Of a DNA stretch of 64,000 bases, positions 20,387 through 31,424 are shown in pieces. This DNA comes from Trichomonas vaginalis G3 (lineage: Eukaryota > Parabasalia > Trichomonadida > Trichomonadidae). Positions within the stretch are counted from its first letter, which is position 1. The number at the start of each line of letters is the position of its first letter. The translations under genes were made by a program, and so were the position numbers. Under the pieces are notes generated by a model. That model made no database searches. It worked only from the letters and a program-made list of their open reading frames with translations, and was not told the DNA's origin. The DNA lies in contig NC_067207.1 of the NCBI RefSeq assembly GCF_026262505.1, positions 28,612,082 through 28,676,081 on the forward strand, in the 5' to 3' direction.

Positions 20387-22066
20387 TTATTTGATTCTGT
20401 CTTGCTGTTTTTTGAGGAGTCGGCTTATATCCATTAATTTTCCTTGTGCTTCTGCAAGTTTTTCTTTCAAAGACATGATAGTTCTTTCTTTATCTTCGAT
20501 TACAGATTTTATCTTTTTAGAAAGTGCTGCGATTTCAGAATTATTCTTATCTTGTAGTTCCTTTTCTTGAACTTTCCATTGCATTTGTTTCTCAGAGAAC
20601 TTTGCTTTTGCCTCTGCAAGTTGTTCTCTCAGTGTATTTTCATCAATTTCTGCTTGTTCTTTTTGCATTCTTTCTCTTTCTTCTTGCTTCTTAATTGCAA
20701 TGGACAGTTCTTCTTCTTTCTTCTTTATGCTTTGTTGAATATCTTCTTTCAGTTTCCGCTGTTCATTAATATCGTTAATAAGCTTTTCATTATCTTTTTC
20801 TATTCTCGAACAAAGTTCGCGTTCATTTTGAATTTTTTCTTTTATTTCTTCAATCTGCTTTTTCTTTTTCATTTTTTGTTCTTCAAGTTCTTTAATAGTT
20901 TCTTTTGCATCTTCTTGACTATCATCGATTCTCTTCTGTGATTCTTTCTTCATTTCTTCTTTCTTTCGTTCTGTTTCTGCTTCGAGTTTTTCAATAACTT
21001 TTTTAAGTTTCATTTCATTTTTCATTTTTGTTTCTTTTTCAAGTTCCATTTTGATTTCAACTTCTCTTGCGGCAGCAGCAAGTCTTGCATCTTCTTGAGC
21101 AGATTTTATTGCTTTTTCGACATCCTCTTGTATCTTCTCAACTTCCTTTGCAGCTCTCAACTGTTCTGCAGTGAGTTCTGCTTTCCATCTCTCTCTTGCT
21201 TCGTTTAACAATTGTTCTTGTTCGTTCTTTGCTCTTTGGATTTGGTTTTCTCTGTCTTTTTCAGCGGATTGTTTTTTCAATGCTAATTGTTCTAATTCTG
21301 CTCTATGAAGCTCTTTTTCTCTAGATAATTGTCTGCGAAGTTGATCTTCAAGTTGCTCGAATTCAACTTGTCGTTCGTGCTCTAATTGTTCAACAAGTTT
21401 CCTTCTTTCATCTTCAAGAAAAGATTCAGCATCTTTTTTAGCTTGTAAAATGTTTTCTTGATGTTTTGCATTTAATTCGTCAATTTCTTTCTTTTGCTTA
21501 TCAAGAAGTGCTTTTAATTCCGGCTCTAAACCTCGAACAGTAGCTTCTTTGATCTCGCGAGTTTTTTCTTCTAATATCTTTTTTTGCCGTTGTCTTTCTT
21601 GGGCAATAGCAAGTTCTCTTTGTTGAGAAAGCTGTAAATTTGCTTGTTCGATAATGTGTCTCTTTTGTTTGCCAAGTTTTTGCTCTGTTTCAGCTAATTG
21701 CTGATTAACTGAATTAAGTTGTGTATCTAGCTTAGCTTTTTCTTCAACAAGATTTCTGTATAGTGTTTGATGCTTGTTGAGTGCTTTTTCATATTTCTGC
21801 TTTTGTGAATTTAATTTTTCTAGTAATTTTTGTTTAAGTTGATCTTTTTCAATTTCTGCATCATATACGAGATTCTTGAGTTCATTCATGAGATATTCTT
21901 CTTTTTGAGTCTTTTCTTGTAGCTCCTTTTCTAACATGGAAATTTCATTTTTTATTTCGAGGTTAATTTCATCTGATTGCTGAGTATTTATGATTTCATG
22001 CATCTCCTTCTTCGTTTTATTCTCGGATGCATCAAGAAATCCAAGAATGTCACCAAGGGGATCCAT
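20387..22066 (-). CDS. Long coiled-coil protein
   Basis: 559 residues, almost wholly coiled coil from about residue 35 on: dense heptads of Glu, Lys, Gln and Leu with no globular break. The N-terminus is distinctive, MDPLGDILGFLDASE, a short amphipathic acidic motif of the kind that docks coiled-coil proteins onto partners or membranes. Golgin-like, basal-body or trafficking scaffolds all fit; nothing visible decides. The ATG at 22066 is the first Met and precedes the conserved-looking motif. Its promoter lies between the gene and the transposon that starts at 22132, only 66 bp upstream. Confidence 0.7.
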   Translation of the reverse strand: MDPLGDILGFLDASENKTKKEMHEIINTQQSDEINLEIKNEISMLEKELQEKTQKEEYLMNELKNLVYDAEIEKDQLKQKLLEKLNSQKQKYEKALNKHQTLYRNLVEEKAKLDTQLNSVNQQLAETEQKLGKQKRHIIEQANLQLSQQRELAIAQERQRQKKILEEKTREIKEATVRGLEPELKALLDKQKKEIDELNAKHQENILQAKKDAESFLEDERRKLVEQLEHERQVEFEQLEDQLRRQLSREKELHRAELEQLALKKQSAEKDRENQIQRAKNEQEQLLNEARERWKAELTAEQLRAAKEVEKIQEDVEKAIKSAQEDARLAAAAREVEIKMELEKETKMKNEMKLKKVIEKLEAETERKKEEMKKESQKRIDDSQEDAKETIKELEEQKMKKKKQIEEIKEKIQNERELCSRIEKDNEKLINDINEQRKLKEDIQQSIKKKEEELSIAIKKQEERERMQKEQAEIDENTLREQLAEAKAKFSEKQMQWKVQEKELQDKNNSEIAALSKKIKSVIEDKERTIMSLKEKLAEAQGKLMDISRLLKKQQDRIK

Positions 22067-22122
22067 GAAATATTTTAAACGTGTACTTTTATAATTAAAA
22101 ACATATCATTAATATCATTTAA

Positions 22123-23192
22123 ATATATAATAAGGGTTTCGTTTTGCTAAAATTGTCACTTTTATAGCATATTTGTTTTTGGATGTTTTGCGAAACCAAA
22201 AAAAAAACTATGATATACAATGTGTGTGTAAAGAAAATACTTTATTTACTAGTTAAAAAATCATTTGGTATTGATCAAGTTATTTTTTCTGGATAAGATA
22301 TTATATGGATAATTGGATAGAAAATACAATTATATAATCTTGTACCTGGTTTAATTAAGCTAATTGTCATCAGAAACTTGTAATTTTTATGAATTTCAGA
22401 TTTTCTTTTCATTACTGCTTTTCTTAATAGGTCAAGTTCTTATTTACGTTATAAAGTATGATATTTACAAATATCAAGTTATCATGTTTTTTGAGAAATT
22501 ATGAGAAACAAACAAAAATGAAAAAGATAGGAATAGCAATGAATAGTGATGTGGGTATAGAAAATGTAAGAGATATGAATGCAAAGCAATCAGTATTTAG
22601 GACATTGACCATAGATTTCGAAAAAAAAATGCTGCATATTGAGCGAAAACTATGATTATATTATAAGGCTGTCATTTAAAGCATAATGAAACTGTTCCCT
22701 TTTCATTTTAATCGAATAAGATAGTAAAGATTTTTGAATTAGCTAGAAACTGATGAGATGTTTTCACAAATCAGATTTTTAATCTCTATAATGCATAATT
22801 CACTCAATATCTCAATTTTGATATTGCGAGATATTTTTGCTATCGGTTTCGCAATTTTGACACAATAGCAAGAGGGTTCTATAAGCATTATTATCAACGT
22901 AGAAACTGAATATCATATCAGAAAATGTCGCAAATCTAACATTTACAGACCAAATAGCAAAAATAATTGAATACTTTTCGCAAAAACTTTAAAAATCGAT
23001 AAAAATATGAAATATAGATATTAAAGAGACTTTTTATATAATATTCATAAAGATTTTCCAAAAATATGATACCGCAAAATTAAAAAAGTGACGTCTTGAG
23101 TGGAGTCAAAGGTCGAAATTGCTAGCTAAATGTTTTTTAGCGAAATTGCGTATTGTACGTTTTTTTCGCAAAACGAAACCCTTATATATAAT
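22123..23192. mobile_element. MULE-like non-autonomous element B (22132-23183) with 9-bp target duplication
   Basis: The ends are inverted repeats: AAGGGTTTCGTTTTGC at 22132-22147 and its exact reverse complement at 23168-23183, extending to about 21 bp with one mismatch. The flanks are the same 9 bases, ATATATAAT, at 22123-22131 and 23184-23192, which is a target-site duplication. The 1052-bp interior has no credible gene. A TTGTCACTTTT motif sits just inside the left repeat (about 22153-22163) and a reverse-oriented AAAAAGTGACG near the right end (about 23084-23094). A 9-bp duplication and long terminal repeats suit a Mutator-like (MULE) derivative; without a transposase this is inference. 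Confidence 0.8.
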
Positions 23193-23546
23193 GCTTCAAA
23201 CCAAGATAAAATTAATATACTTTTCTCAATAAAATTTCAAATTAAAATTATTTTGCGGATTATTACAAGGATATCAACAGAATCACTGAATTTATACGAA
23301 AACACGGTGAATATGTTTAAATAGAAAAATTTCATGTACAAATTTGAAATTGTCGTAATTTGGTAATTATTTAGTATAAAAAACAACTATAATTTGTAAT
23401 ATGATTCGTGCATGTCGCAAATCCATACTTATAATGCCTTAATACTATTAATATTTAGAGAAAAATTCATATAAAACTGTATATTAAAAACATTAGAGAG
23501 AGTTATAAGAAACAGGAGGTTTAAACAAATTATCAAACATTTAGTA
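23193..23546. other. Short AT-rich spacer
   Basis: Between element B and the 3' end of the next minus-strand gene. No gene or repeat seen. Confidence 0.6.
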
Positions 23547-23942
23547 TTAAAATCCTGATGGATTAGTTGATCTTGTATTAAATGTGGAATTACTTGGTGA
23601 ACGAAGTGGTGATGGAGGATTTCTTGCAGATGATTTAGAAGGTGATGAGTTAAGAGATATAATTGATGATTTTTGCGAATTAATTTCTTCATTTGCAAAA
23701 TTAATTGAGTTTCGTGAATAATATGTAGATTTTTGCATCAAAAATTGTATGTCAGCCTGCTTTTCAGCAATCTTTTTATTTAGTGCATCTTGTTCCGAAT
23801 CAATTGTTTGTTGTGTGAAAACCATTGTTGTTGGTTTCTTATCTCTTTCATTCCAACGCTCAGCAAGCTTCACTGACGGTGGTTTCGGACGCTCGTTGAC
23901 ATCATTTACTCCTAAATCGCGTAGAGAAAGAAAACCAGACAT
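23547..23942 (-). CDS. Small Ser/Pro-rich protein of unknown function
   Basis: 131 residues. The N-terminal 60 residues are charged (NERPKPPSVKLAERWNERDK). A short heptad-like stretch follows around residues 45-70. The C-terminal half is low complexity, rich in Ser, Asn, Pro and Arg, with repeated SPS/SPL motifs that look like phosphorylation targets. No known domain. It is divergent to the gene at 24016, with only 73 bp between the two start codons, so both probably use one compact promoter region. Confidence 0.6.
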   Translation of the reverse strand: MSGFLSLRDLGVNDVNERPKPPSVKLAERWNERDKKPTTMVFTQQTIDSEQDALNKKIAEKQADIQFLMQKSTYYSRNSINFANEEINSQKSSIISLNSSPSKSSARNPPSPLRSPSNSTFNTRSTNPSGF

Positions 23943-23997
23943 TGAAAAATAATTTTACATTTTTTAACGTCATTTTGTCAAATTTTTGAATCGAAGT

Positions 23998-24007
23998 TGT
24001 CACTTTT
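23998..24007 (+). promoter_or_regulatory. Initiator TGTCACTTTT of the gene at 24016
   Basis: A perfect motif whose TCA adenine lies at 24002, 14 nt before the ATG at 24016. It decides this start over an upstream TTG that keeps the same frame open. Confidence 0.75.
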
Positions 24008-24015
24008 TTATATTT

Positions 24016-24360
24016 ATGAGTAAAAGGCTTCAACTTCGAGGGTTTATTGTTAATGATTTTATGGGAAGTGGAAGAGTTGAGCATCAAATTGTCAATGGAA
24101 AGATCCAAGGCCTTCCAAAACATCGAAATAAAACAGCTAAATTTACAGAATTAGTTGCCACTTATAAACAACAATCAGCCGAACAAATGGCTCAAAAGAG
24201 TACAGAATATTTACAGCAAAATCAATCAATTGTTGATAATATTCAAAATGATGAACAAAGCCTTATTGAAATGGATCCAAAAGAAGATCATGATCACAAG
24301 AGCAAAGATTTTCCAATTGGAGATATAGGAAATAACACCAACAAACCAAATTCAAAATGA
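24016..24360 (+). CDS. Small polar protein of unknown function
   Basis: 114 residues from the ATG at 24016 (MSKRLQLRGFIVNDFMGSGR). A compact N-terminal segment of about 45 residues is followed by a glutamine-rich helical region and an acidic, His/Asp/Asn-rich tail. No family recognised. The stop TGA is followed by AA, giving TGAAA, a variant of the trichomonad poly(A) signal. The start is supported by the initiator 14 nt upstream. Divergent partner of the gene at 23547-23942. Confidence 0.6.
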   Translation: MSKRLQLRGFIVNDFMGSGRVEHQIVNGKIQGLPKHRNKTAKFTELVATYKQQSAEQMAQKSTEYLQQNQSIVDNIQNDEQSLIEMDPKEDHDHKSKDFPIGDIGNNTNKPNSK

Positions 24361-24594
24361 AATTAAAAAAAAAGCCATAATGCCCCATACAAACATTTTT
24401 TAAATCCAGTATAATTTGTAATTGGGTTTTATTACAAAATTTCTTCCAAATCATTTGAAAACTCTGATTTCGAATGCATTTAACAGCTCCTACTCTACAT
24501 CTAATAAAATATACGGAAAGAAGGATATATTATTCACCATTATCAAAGCAAAACTTTCTATGAAAAAAAAAAACTAAATTCTTTAATTTTTTTT

Positions 24595-25053
24595 TTAATC
24601 TAAAAACCGGTCAACCTGTCCCAGTCGATGCGTTTCTGTCGATTCAAGACTACTTCCAATTACTCTCAAATAATTGTCGTCACCGACTTTAGCAGTTCTT
24701 CCATCAGCAAGTTTTACTATGCCAGAAGTTTTGGTAAAATCGACCTCATTGGTGCCATCAGAAATATAAGCTCTTGTATCCAAATAACATCTATACACAA
24801 ACATGTGTTGGCAAATAGTTCCTTCTCTAAGTAATAAGAAACGTCCATCAGCAAGTTCCCATTTCTTATGAATAGGGAGTTTTCGAACAGGATTTATGGC
24901 ACTGTAAAGTAAGCCAAGAATGAAGAAGAATATCATAATATGACATATGACATTTTTGCCAAATTTTTCTGAAAAGTGACTTATCAATCTGCGCAAATGT
25001 AAGGTCAAAAAAATGCACAATTTTTTGAAGACCTTATATCCGAAATCTTTCAT
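24595..25053 (-). CDS. Small membrane protein of unknown function
   Basis: 152 residues from the first ATG at 25053; the open frame extends to a TTG at 25077 that is unlikely to be used. After a basic, aromatic-rich N-terminus there is one strong hydrophobic segment around residues 37-54 (ICHIMIFFFILGLLYSAI). The rest, about 95 residues, looks like a small extracytoplasmic or lumenal beta-rich domain: WELADGRFLLLREG and VKLADGRTAKVGDD repeat an 'LADGR' motif. A type II single-pass topology is likely. No family recognised. Confidence 0.6.
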   Translation of the reverse strand: MKDFGYKVFKKLCIFLTLHLRRLISHFSEKFGKNVICHIMIFFFILGLLYSAINPVRKLPIHKKWELADGRFLLLREGTICQHMFVYRCYLDTRAYISDGTNEVDFTKTSGIVKLADGRTAKVGDDNYLRVIGSSLESTETHRLGQVDRFLD

Positions 25054-25151
25054 TTTTATTCCAAAAACTATTCTCAAAACAAAATATGTTTAAAACTTAT
25101 AAAACGATATATTTTATTGTACAGTTGAATATAATTTTTTATTTATTTTAG

Positions 25152-27314
25152 TTAACAAGCTGTTCTTATATCATTACTCCAAGTAGCGTAACCGGAATGT
25201 GTATTTGTTGCATCATCTATGAGGGCTTCTCCGAAAATTGCTTCTCTTGGATCTCCCTGAGGAATAACCTCTACAGGAAGGTATCTTTGGGAGATTGTCA
25301 TGCATTGTTGGATGAGCTCCTGTAAGTAAGTGTTTTCTGGTGTTTGTGTGTTAGGAACTTCATTTGGTAAATTAGCGAGCGAATCAACTCCGAAAGCATC
25401 CATCAAGTATTCTGGAGTAGCTCCCTGTGATATCCAGATGTATATTTTGTCGAAAGTATGAAGCAAGAATGAAGTTCCTCTAGCGAATGATTCTGTTGTG
25501 AGTCCGAATGGTCCTTGGTGAGTATCAATAGCGAAGAACCTTGGATAGAACCTAAGACAGATCTCAACAATTGATGCCGCTCTGAAATCGATGATGGCCA
25601 TCATTCTGCCATCAGGACCAAGTGGATGTCTTGGGCAGAGAAGTGGAGAGACGGAGAGGGCATGGGCCAAATATGGGAAGTATTCGAATGGAAGGTTCTT
25701 GTTCTGCATCTTGTTGCAGTTAATCTTCAAATTCTTTAATGCAACGGAAGGACCATCGGTAAGGCAGTCAATAACTGCGCGCTTTGTGTAGTATGAAAGA
25801 ATTGAAGCTTCATCCATCGATTGGCGAATTTGATTTATGTCTTGTGAAATCGGAATTTCGAATGTGAAAATTCTGATCATTCTTTCGTGATTTTTCGTGG
25901 TCCAAAGCATAGCGAGTTGGAAGATTACTGGTTGTGAAAGTGGGTTCTGGATAGCAAACTCGAAATTGACTGAAGCACGAGGATTGAGAATTGGGAAGTT
26001 GATTAAATCGTGGTTTTGAATCGTGAATGTGCCTTGGAGTCTGGTGATGCTAATTCCATCAGAAGCTCTAAGACGAATTGAAGCGTTGTAGAAATAATCA
26101 GCTGTCATGACAGAAAAGATGTCGTTGTGCATCTGGTAGGCTGTAGATTCGCTATTCTGTCCGTAGTAGAACAATCTGCCGCCAGTAAGGCCGCAAGGAA
26201 CTCCAATAATCGAAGCATCTGCCAAAGTATCGGAAACAAGGAAAAGATTGATGGAACAGGACTGGCGGTTGAGCATGAATGATACATCTCTGTAGAATTT
26301 GAAGCCTTCGCCTTGTGGAAGCTTAAGTAAATCTGCTTCTGTCGGACTTGCGTTTTGTGGACGTGGAGGAGGTACTCTTGGTCCGTAAGTTGGACGTCCG
26401 TAAACGCCTGCGAGGATTACACCGCCAAGTGGTGACATAATTCTGTTTAAGCATTCAAGAACTGATCCGAAGCAATGTCCGTCGGCTTCTGGTGGACGGC
26501 TGATGAGCATTTTGAGTACTTGCTTAAGTTGGTCGCGCATTTCGCCTAATTGCTGAACAAGTGGGTATTGAACGGCAGGATCCTTCAAATCACTGAGAAC
26601 AAACTCTGTTTGGTTCTTGAAATCAAACATGGTAATTTTGTTCGACATGGTGACAATGGTGACTCTGCATGTATCATCGAGTTGGTCAATAGTTGCAAGA
26701 GTTGAACTTAAAAAGTTGGCCGTGAAACCACTTTTAACGGCTGGTGCGGACATATCCGCAACGATGCAGTAGGCGGCGCAAATATATGGAGCAGAAATGT
26801 ATTGGCGAGGGGCAATCATATCATAAACTGGATTGGCCAATTCAGGACGCTGCTGAATTGGTATGGTAGATGCTGCATCGGCCAAAACATTTTTAGATTT
26901 GCACATGGCGCATGTGTATGACCTTCCATCTGGGGATCCTTGTGTATATGGACATAAATAGGCGGCGCATTTCGAACAACGAGGAATTGGTGATTGAGAG
27001 TAATTCAAAACAGGGACGTTGGCAACTAATGAAGGATGAACAACAAGGTTTAAAGGAATTCCGGCATTTTCTGCGACTGTGTTATTTGCTGGAAGAATTG
27101 AGACTGATGGCCTGAAATATGGTGGGAATTTAGATCCGTTTATGTTCGGTTTTGGTTCAATGATGTGTTCACTTTCCCATGGAGTGCATGGATTAATTTG
27201 AATATTTTGTGGAGCCATCATAGGTGCTGCTTGAGCTGTAGGTGTGATAGGCTGTGCAACCATCTGTGGATTGGATTGCATAACCTGGCTGGGTTGTACA
27301 TAACGACGATTCAT
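25152..27314 (-). CDS. Sec24-like COPII coat subunit
   Basis: The cargo-selecting subunit of the COPII coat that buds vesicles from the endoplasmic reticulum. 720 residues, a short form of the usual 900-1000 because the disordered Pro/Gln N-terminus is only about 60 residues. A zinc finger with Cys113, Cys116, Cys135 and Cys138 is followed by the trunk domain (YICAAYCIVADMSAPAVKSG), beta-sandwich and helical domains (FTIQNHDLINFPILNPRA) and a C-terminal gelsolin-like domain (DKIYIWISQGATPEYL). It would pair with Sec23 and bind ER exit signals. A GTGACA/TGTCAC core lies 19-24 bp upstream of the ATG at 27314. The stop is within the window. Confidence 0.93.
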   Translation of the reverse strand: MNRRYVQPSQVMQSNPQMVAQPITPTAQAAPMMAPQNIQINPCTPWESEHIIEPKPNINGSKFPPYFRPSVSILPANNTVAENAGIPLNLVVHPSLVANVPVLNYSQSPIPRCSKCAAYLCPYTQGSPDGRSYTCAMCKSKNVLADAASTIPIQQRPELANPVYDMIAPRQYISAPYICAAYCIVADMSAPAVKSGFTANFLSSTLATIDQLDDTCRVTIVTMSNKITMFDFKNQTEFVLSDLKDPAVQYPLVQQLGEMRDQLKQVLKMLISRPPEADGHCFGSVLECLNRIMSPLGGVILAGVYGRPTYGPRVPPPRPQNASPTEADLLKLPQGEGFKFYRDVSFMLNRQSCSINLFLVSDTLADASIIGVPCGLTGGRLFYYGQNSESTAYQMHNDIFSVMTADYFYNASIRLRASDGISITRLQGTFTIQNHDLINFPILNPRASVNFEFAIQNPLSQPVIFQLAMLWTTKNHERMIRIFTFEIPISQDINQIRQSMDEASILSYYTKRAVIDCLTDGPSVALKNLKINCNKMQNKNLPFEYFPYLAHALSVSPLLCPRHPLGPDGRMMAIIDFRAASIVEICLRFYPRFFAIDTHQGPFGLTTESFARGTSFLLHTFDKIYIWISQGATPEYLMDAFGVDSLANLPNEVPNTQTPENTYLQELIQQCMTISQRYLPVEVIPQGDPREAIFGEALIDDATNTHSGYATWSNDIRTAC

Positions 27315-28872
27315 TTATTTTCTGGTCAAAACTGTCACTTTTCGATTTCATTGTGTCAAATTCATTCAATTAGCGAGATAATGGTGTTAAATAGTAATTA
27401 TATTATAAATTTACAAAAAAATATTACGATTATTTACGAGTTTTTCCAAATTAAATTCACATAATAAGGTTGGTGTTATGATTTGCAATGATCATAATGC
27501 TTGATTTTTCAATGAAATCTCAAATAATTCAAATATCGAAATGTCTGATAATAAAATTAGCAATACAAATCATTTGATACTGATAATAACTAATTTATTT
27601 AAGATGCTTATGAGTTGTGTATATTGGCATTCATGAATTGCATTCATCTTAGATATAAAAATTTTAAAACTGTTTTTTGAAACACGTGATACATAAATCA
27701 AGCATTTTATGCTGATTGCAATAAATTGTTTAAATTTATTGTTGTTTACTTCAAAAATTTGATTTCAAAGTTTAAATTACTAACAATATAGATTATTCAT
27801 ATGCATATTCATTGAGCTTCGAGCTGAACCTTCCAAAAGGAAAACCAAAATGGTGAATATTAAAAGTAAATGTACGTTTGAATATTCAATGTTGCTATTT
27901 ATAAAATTAAAGATATCCAAATTGATAAACAAGGCATAGTTGATCAGATAAATTGAGCAAATCAATCAATTACATAAGAAACTCTAATAATTAAGAATAA
28001 TTATTAGAATTGTAATTCAAAACAATCAAAGATATAATTAAAGATAGATAAGTGACTTAATCTGATATTGGAATCATTGTATGTTCTTTGATGTCTCAAA
28101 GATCTGAATTTTGAAAAGATATTTGTGAAATTGAGAATTTTGTTTAAAACAAGCAGGATATATCAATTAATTCTAATACATTATATCAGATCAAATAGAC
28201 ATTTGATATTTGAAAGCCAAATACGGGTTATCGTATCCACGAATATATGACTTGTCTCAATGATTTTTTGATTCTAAAGGTAAAGAGATCCAAGCTATGT
28301 AATGCAAGTTTTAGATGATTGAAAATCGTTCAAAATTTAGTGGTTTATATAGAAATTTTCTCGAAAATTTTATTATCAAAGAAAGTAGTTCATAGTATAT
28401 ATATTTGGAAAAAATAAAACATCGATAACGGTTAGCTAAATTTTCAATGCGACGTCTAAATTTTCATAGGATGAAACGAAATTACTTAAAAACTTAAATT
28501 TTGAATTGATTTACAAACCGCAAACATAACAACATGATTTCGATTAAAATCCGTTAAATTTTTCACTGATTGGACAGTCAGCTTGTCATTTTATAAGTAG
28601 AATTATAATAAAATCCGGTATTATTATTTCTCAATTATTTTTTCAATGGTCCATTCAATTTTTCAAAATTTCGGGTTGTAACGTTTTTTTGAAATTATTC
28701 ATATATAATTTATCATCTGTTAGATTTAACGCTTTAAAATTTGAGTCAATTACAAAAGATCTCAATAATTTCTCTTCACTACAGTTTTGAATATACAAAA
28801 ATTTGTATATTAGCCAAAAACAAAAAGATTAAACTTTTTAACCTTGACTAAAATAATTATGATCGAATTTGA

Positions 28873-28950
28873 TATTACAACCCATGATCCTGTATGATGG
28901 TTGATTATGTTTTATATGGGGAAGAATATACAGGATCATGGGTTGTAATA
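28873..28950. repeat. Perfect 23-bp inverted repeat, 32-bp loop
   Basis: The left arm at 28873-28895 (begins TATTACAACCC, ends CCTGTAT) is the exact reverse complement of the right arm at 28928-28950 (ATACAGG...GTTGTAATA). The right arm is the first half of an otherwise coding-looking fragment, so the left arm may be an inverted copy of it. The stem would be very stable. Confidence 0.85.
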
Positions 28951-29097
28951 GACAGACGTGTTGCAAACGCTTCGGATTTCTCTACATTCACTCTAAACGG
29001 TACGACAATTTGGGCTCAAACATACGAAGTCACGACTCCATTAAGGGTGCACACGAGAGGATCATGTAAACTTCAGAATTTAGAACCTTATTTTTAG
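28894..29097 (+). pseudogene. Gene fragment of unknown family
   Basis: A 67-codon frame with normal protein character (EEYTGSWVVIDRRVANASDF, then TIWAQTYEV) in a gene desert. It has no promoter motif and the inverted repeat overlaps its start. Most likely the 3' remnant of a larger gene; I do not recognise the family. Confidence 0.4.
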
Positions 29098-29661
29098 GCA
29101 TTATATTGGCTACCTATTTAGGCTCGAAAAGCAAAAAATATCAAAAAATACAACTTGACTCCATTATGACCCTTTCATGGAGGTAGTTTTTATCCGCTAG
29201 TATTTTCCCTTTGAATCTCTTTACAATTCGAAATCAAATTCAAAACTCAGTAGAAGAAAGGAAGAATCGACTTACTACGGTTGTAATACGAATAAATACA
29301 TATATTTAATTATTTTTATTTACATAATAATTGTTTGAAGCTCATATTCCAACAAATTTTTAAATAAAAACATTAAAATGTTGAAAATGTTCATATATTT
29401 TAATAGGGTTTTGGCACTTTATTGAGGAATTACTACATACATAGTCGAACTGAACTTGATATTTTGAAATTTAAATTATTTATCAAAATTAAAATTTAAC
29501 TTGAAATTTATAATTATTTAGTCATATTTTGCATAATTCTAAGTAGATTTTGTAAAAAATCAAGAAAGAAAAATTTTAACGTGCTTTATTTTTTCTTTTT
29601 TATAATAATACATATTATTATATAATTAACATATTCATAATGTTTCACCCTTTCAAAAATA

Positions 29662-30080
29662 TAATCCTCCTCCTCTCAAATAAACGTACATACGGGTGGC
29701 CTCTTTTTTCAAAAAATTAAAATTTGAAATTTTGGGCTCAAATATTAGAGATTTTTTCAACCTTCAACGATATATGTTGTCTATATCAGACCTCCTTTCT
29801 TTTTGATACTTAACATTGTTCCTAAATCTTAGCCGTTAAGGCTGTTCTGAAAATATTTTTTTTTCGAAAAAATTCGAAAAAAATTCTTAAAATTCAAAAA
29901 TCCCTTAATTCCTGAGGATTTTGGAAAAAAGTTTTTACATGAACATGTGTATATTATATGAAGTATATTAATAAGGTAAAAATCAAATTTTATTGCATAT
30001 TCATCGAGAAAATAAACTAACGAATCCCTCAAAATTGAGAGGGTAATCCTCCTCCTCTCAAATAAACGTACATACGGGTG
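29662..30080 (+). repeat. 37-bp direct repeat pair
   Basis: The same 37 bases (begin TAATCCTCCTCCTCTC, end CATACGGGTG) occur at 29662-29698 and 30044-30080, 382 bp apart, with AT-rich, seemingly unrelated sequence between. They could be ends of a short element or traces of a local duplication. Confidence 0.75.
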
Positions 30081-30089
30081 CACCCTTAA

Positions 30090-30305
30090 AGAACTATTCT
30101 AGATTTAAATTTGTTGACATCGGCCCTAATTCAGATGATATCAACAATCCTAGTAAAGAAATCGGAGATGCAACAAAGAATGCCGTTACCATGGCTAAAC
30201 TTCTTTTCTACGGTACCATTTATCCTGGTGTCTTCAAACATTCCCCTATTAAACTGAAAAGAAAAGAGCAGATGATGTTTAACTTTGCCATGTTTTCAAG
30301 TTTGT
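30090..30305 (+). pseudogene. Coding fossil of unknown family
   Basis: Just after the second copy of the direct repeat, one plus-strand frame reads as ordinary protein: FKFVDIGPNSDDINNPSKEI, then AVTMAKLLFYGTIYPGVFKH, then KRKEQMMFNFAM. There is no start codon and the frame ends shortly after. It is clearly less AT-rich than its surroundings. A displaced gene piece; family not recognised. Confidence 0.45.
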
Positions 30306-31424
30306 AAAAAATTATTTGTTATCTTTAATACGATTTTTAACATTTTAATGCCAGAATGGAGAACAATAATAAATGGCTATTCATACAATCCTTTGATGAT
30401 ATCATCCAAATCGATTTGAAATATTGAGTAATATTCATCATGATAAGAAATTATTATATTTTATGACTTTATTACTTCATACTTCTTATTAAATTTGATA
30501 TTTTCTGTTTCATAACATAATATAAAGTACTCACAAAATCTAGATTGAGAGGCGGTCAATGACTTTTGAGGGGAAATTAACGCATGGAATTTAATATTAT
30601 TTAGGTTGATATTCTTGCTTATTATTTCAGAAAAAAATCTTAAAAATTTCAATATGAAAATTGAAAGCAATTCAAAAAAATTGCTAACATGTAAATTTTA
30701 ATATCCTATGCATAATTTCATATTTTGAACATTTTTTATTTTTGTTTAAAACTTAAAATTTTGCGAATTTAATATAATTTATAAAATATAATACGTATAT
30801 ATATTTAAAATACACTAAATTTAATTGTTAATTGACGTTTTTGGGAATGAATTTTATCAAAACATGCCTGAATTCGAAAATTTGAAAGAACGAATTACAT
30901 AATCATATATGTAGAATTCAAAATACAAACTTAAAGATTGTATACGTTTAAAATTATTCAGATTGTGTTTGATTTCCACTCATTCTGTTTCTTTTGAACT
31001 CTAACACTAACATTTCATGATGATTACATGATCCATTTATACATGGTTGAATTGTTCCAGATTCTACCAGAAAATCAATCCAAATTTCTCAATGTATTCA
31101 TGTTGATTGGACAAAATTTAAAATTTATCAGCCTGTTTCCAGAGAAACTCATATATTCCCTAATGAAATGTAATTTTTGCTACATTTATTTCAATCAAAT
31201 TTCAAAAAATTGACTGCAGAGCTTGAAAAGGTGATGAATCATGTTGTTATTAGATGTACATATTAGATTTACTATTTCCAAAAAAATGCTCAAATTTGAA
31301 TAGTTTTTAGAAAATTTGGAATTACACTCCTTACATTATATATAATTAAATGTTTAAATTTTATTGATTTTTCCCTTTTAATTTTATAACGTGCTCTATC
31401 AAAACTAACCTCTCAATTGAAGGC

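Noticed and set aside
22458-22655. Transposase remnant in element B
   Set aside because: The 65-codon frame shows no DDE or zinc-finger motif and has random character.
27780-27965. 61-codon minus-strand gene in the gene desert
   Set aside because: AT-rich hydrophobic frame with no supporting signal.
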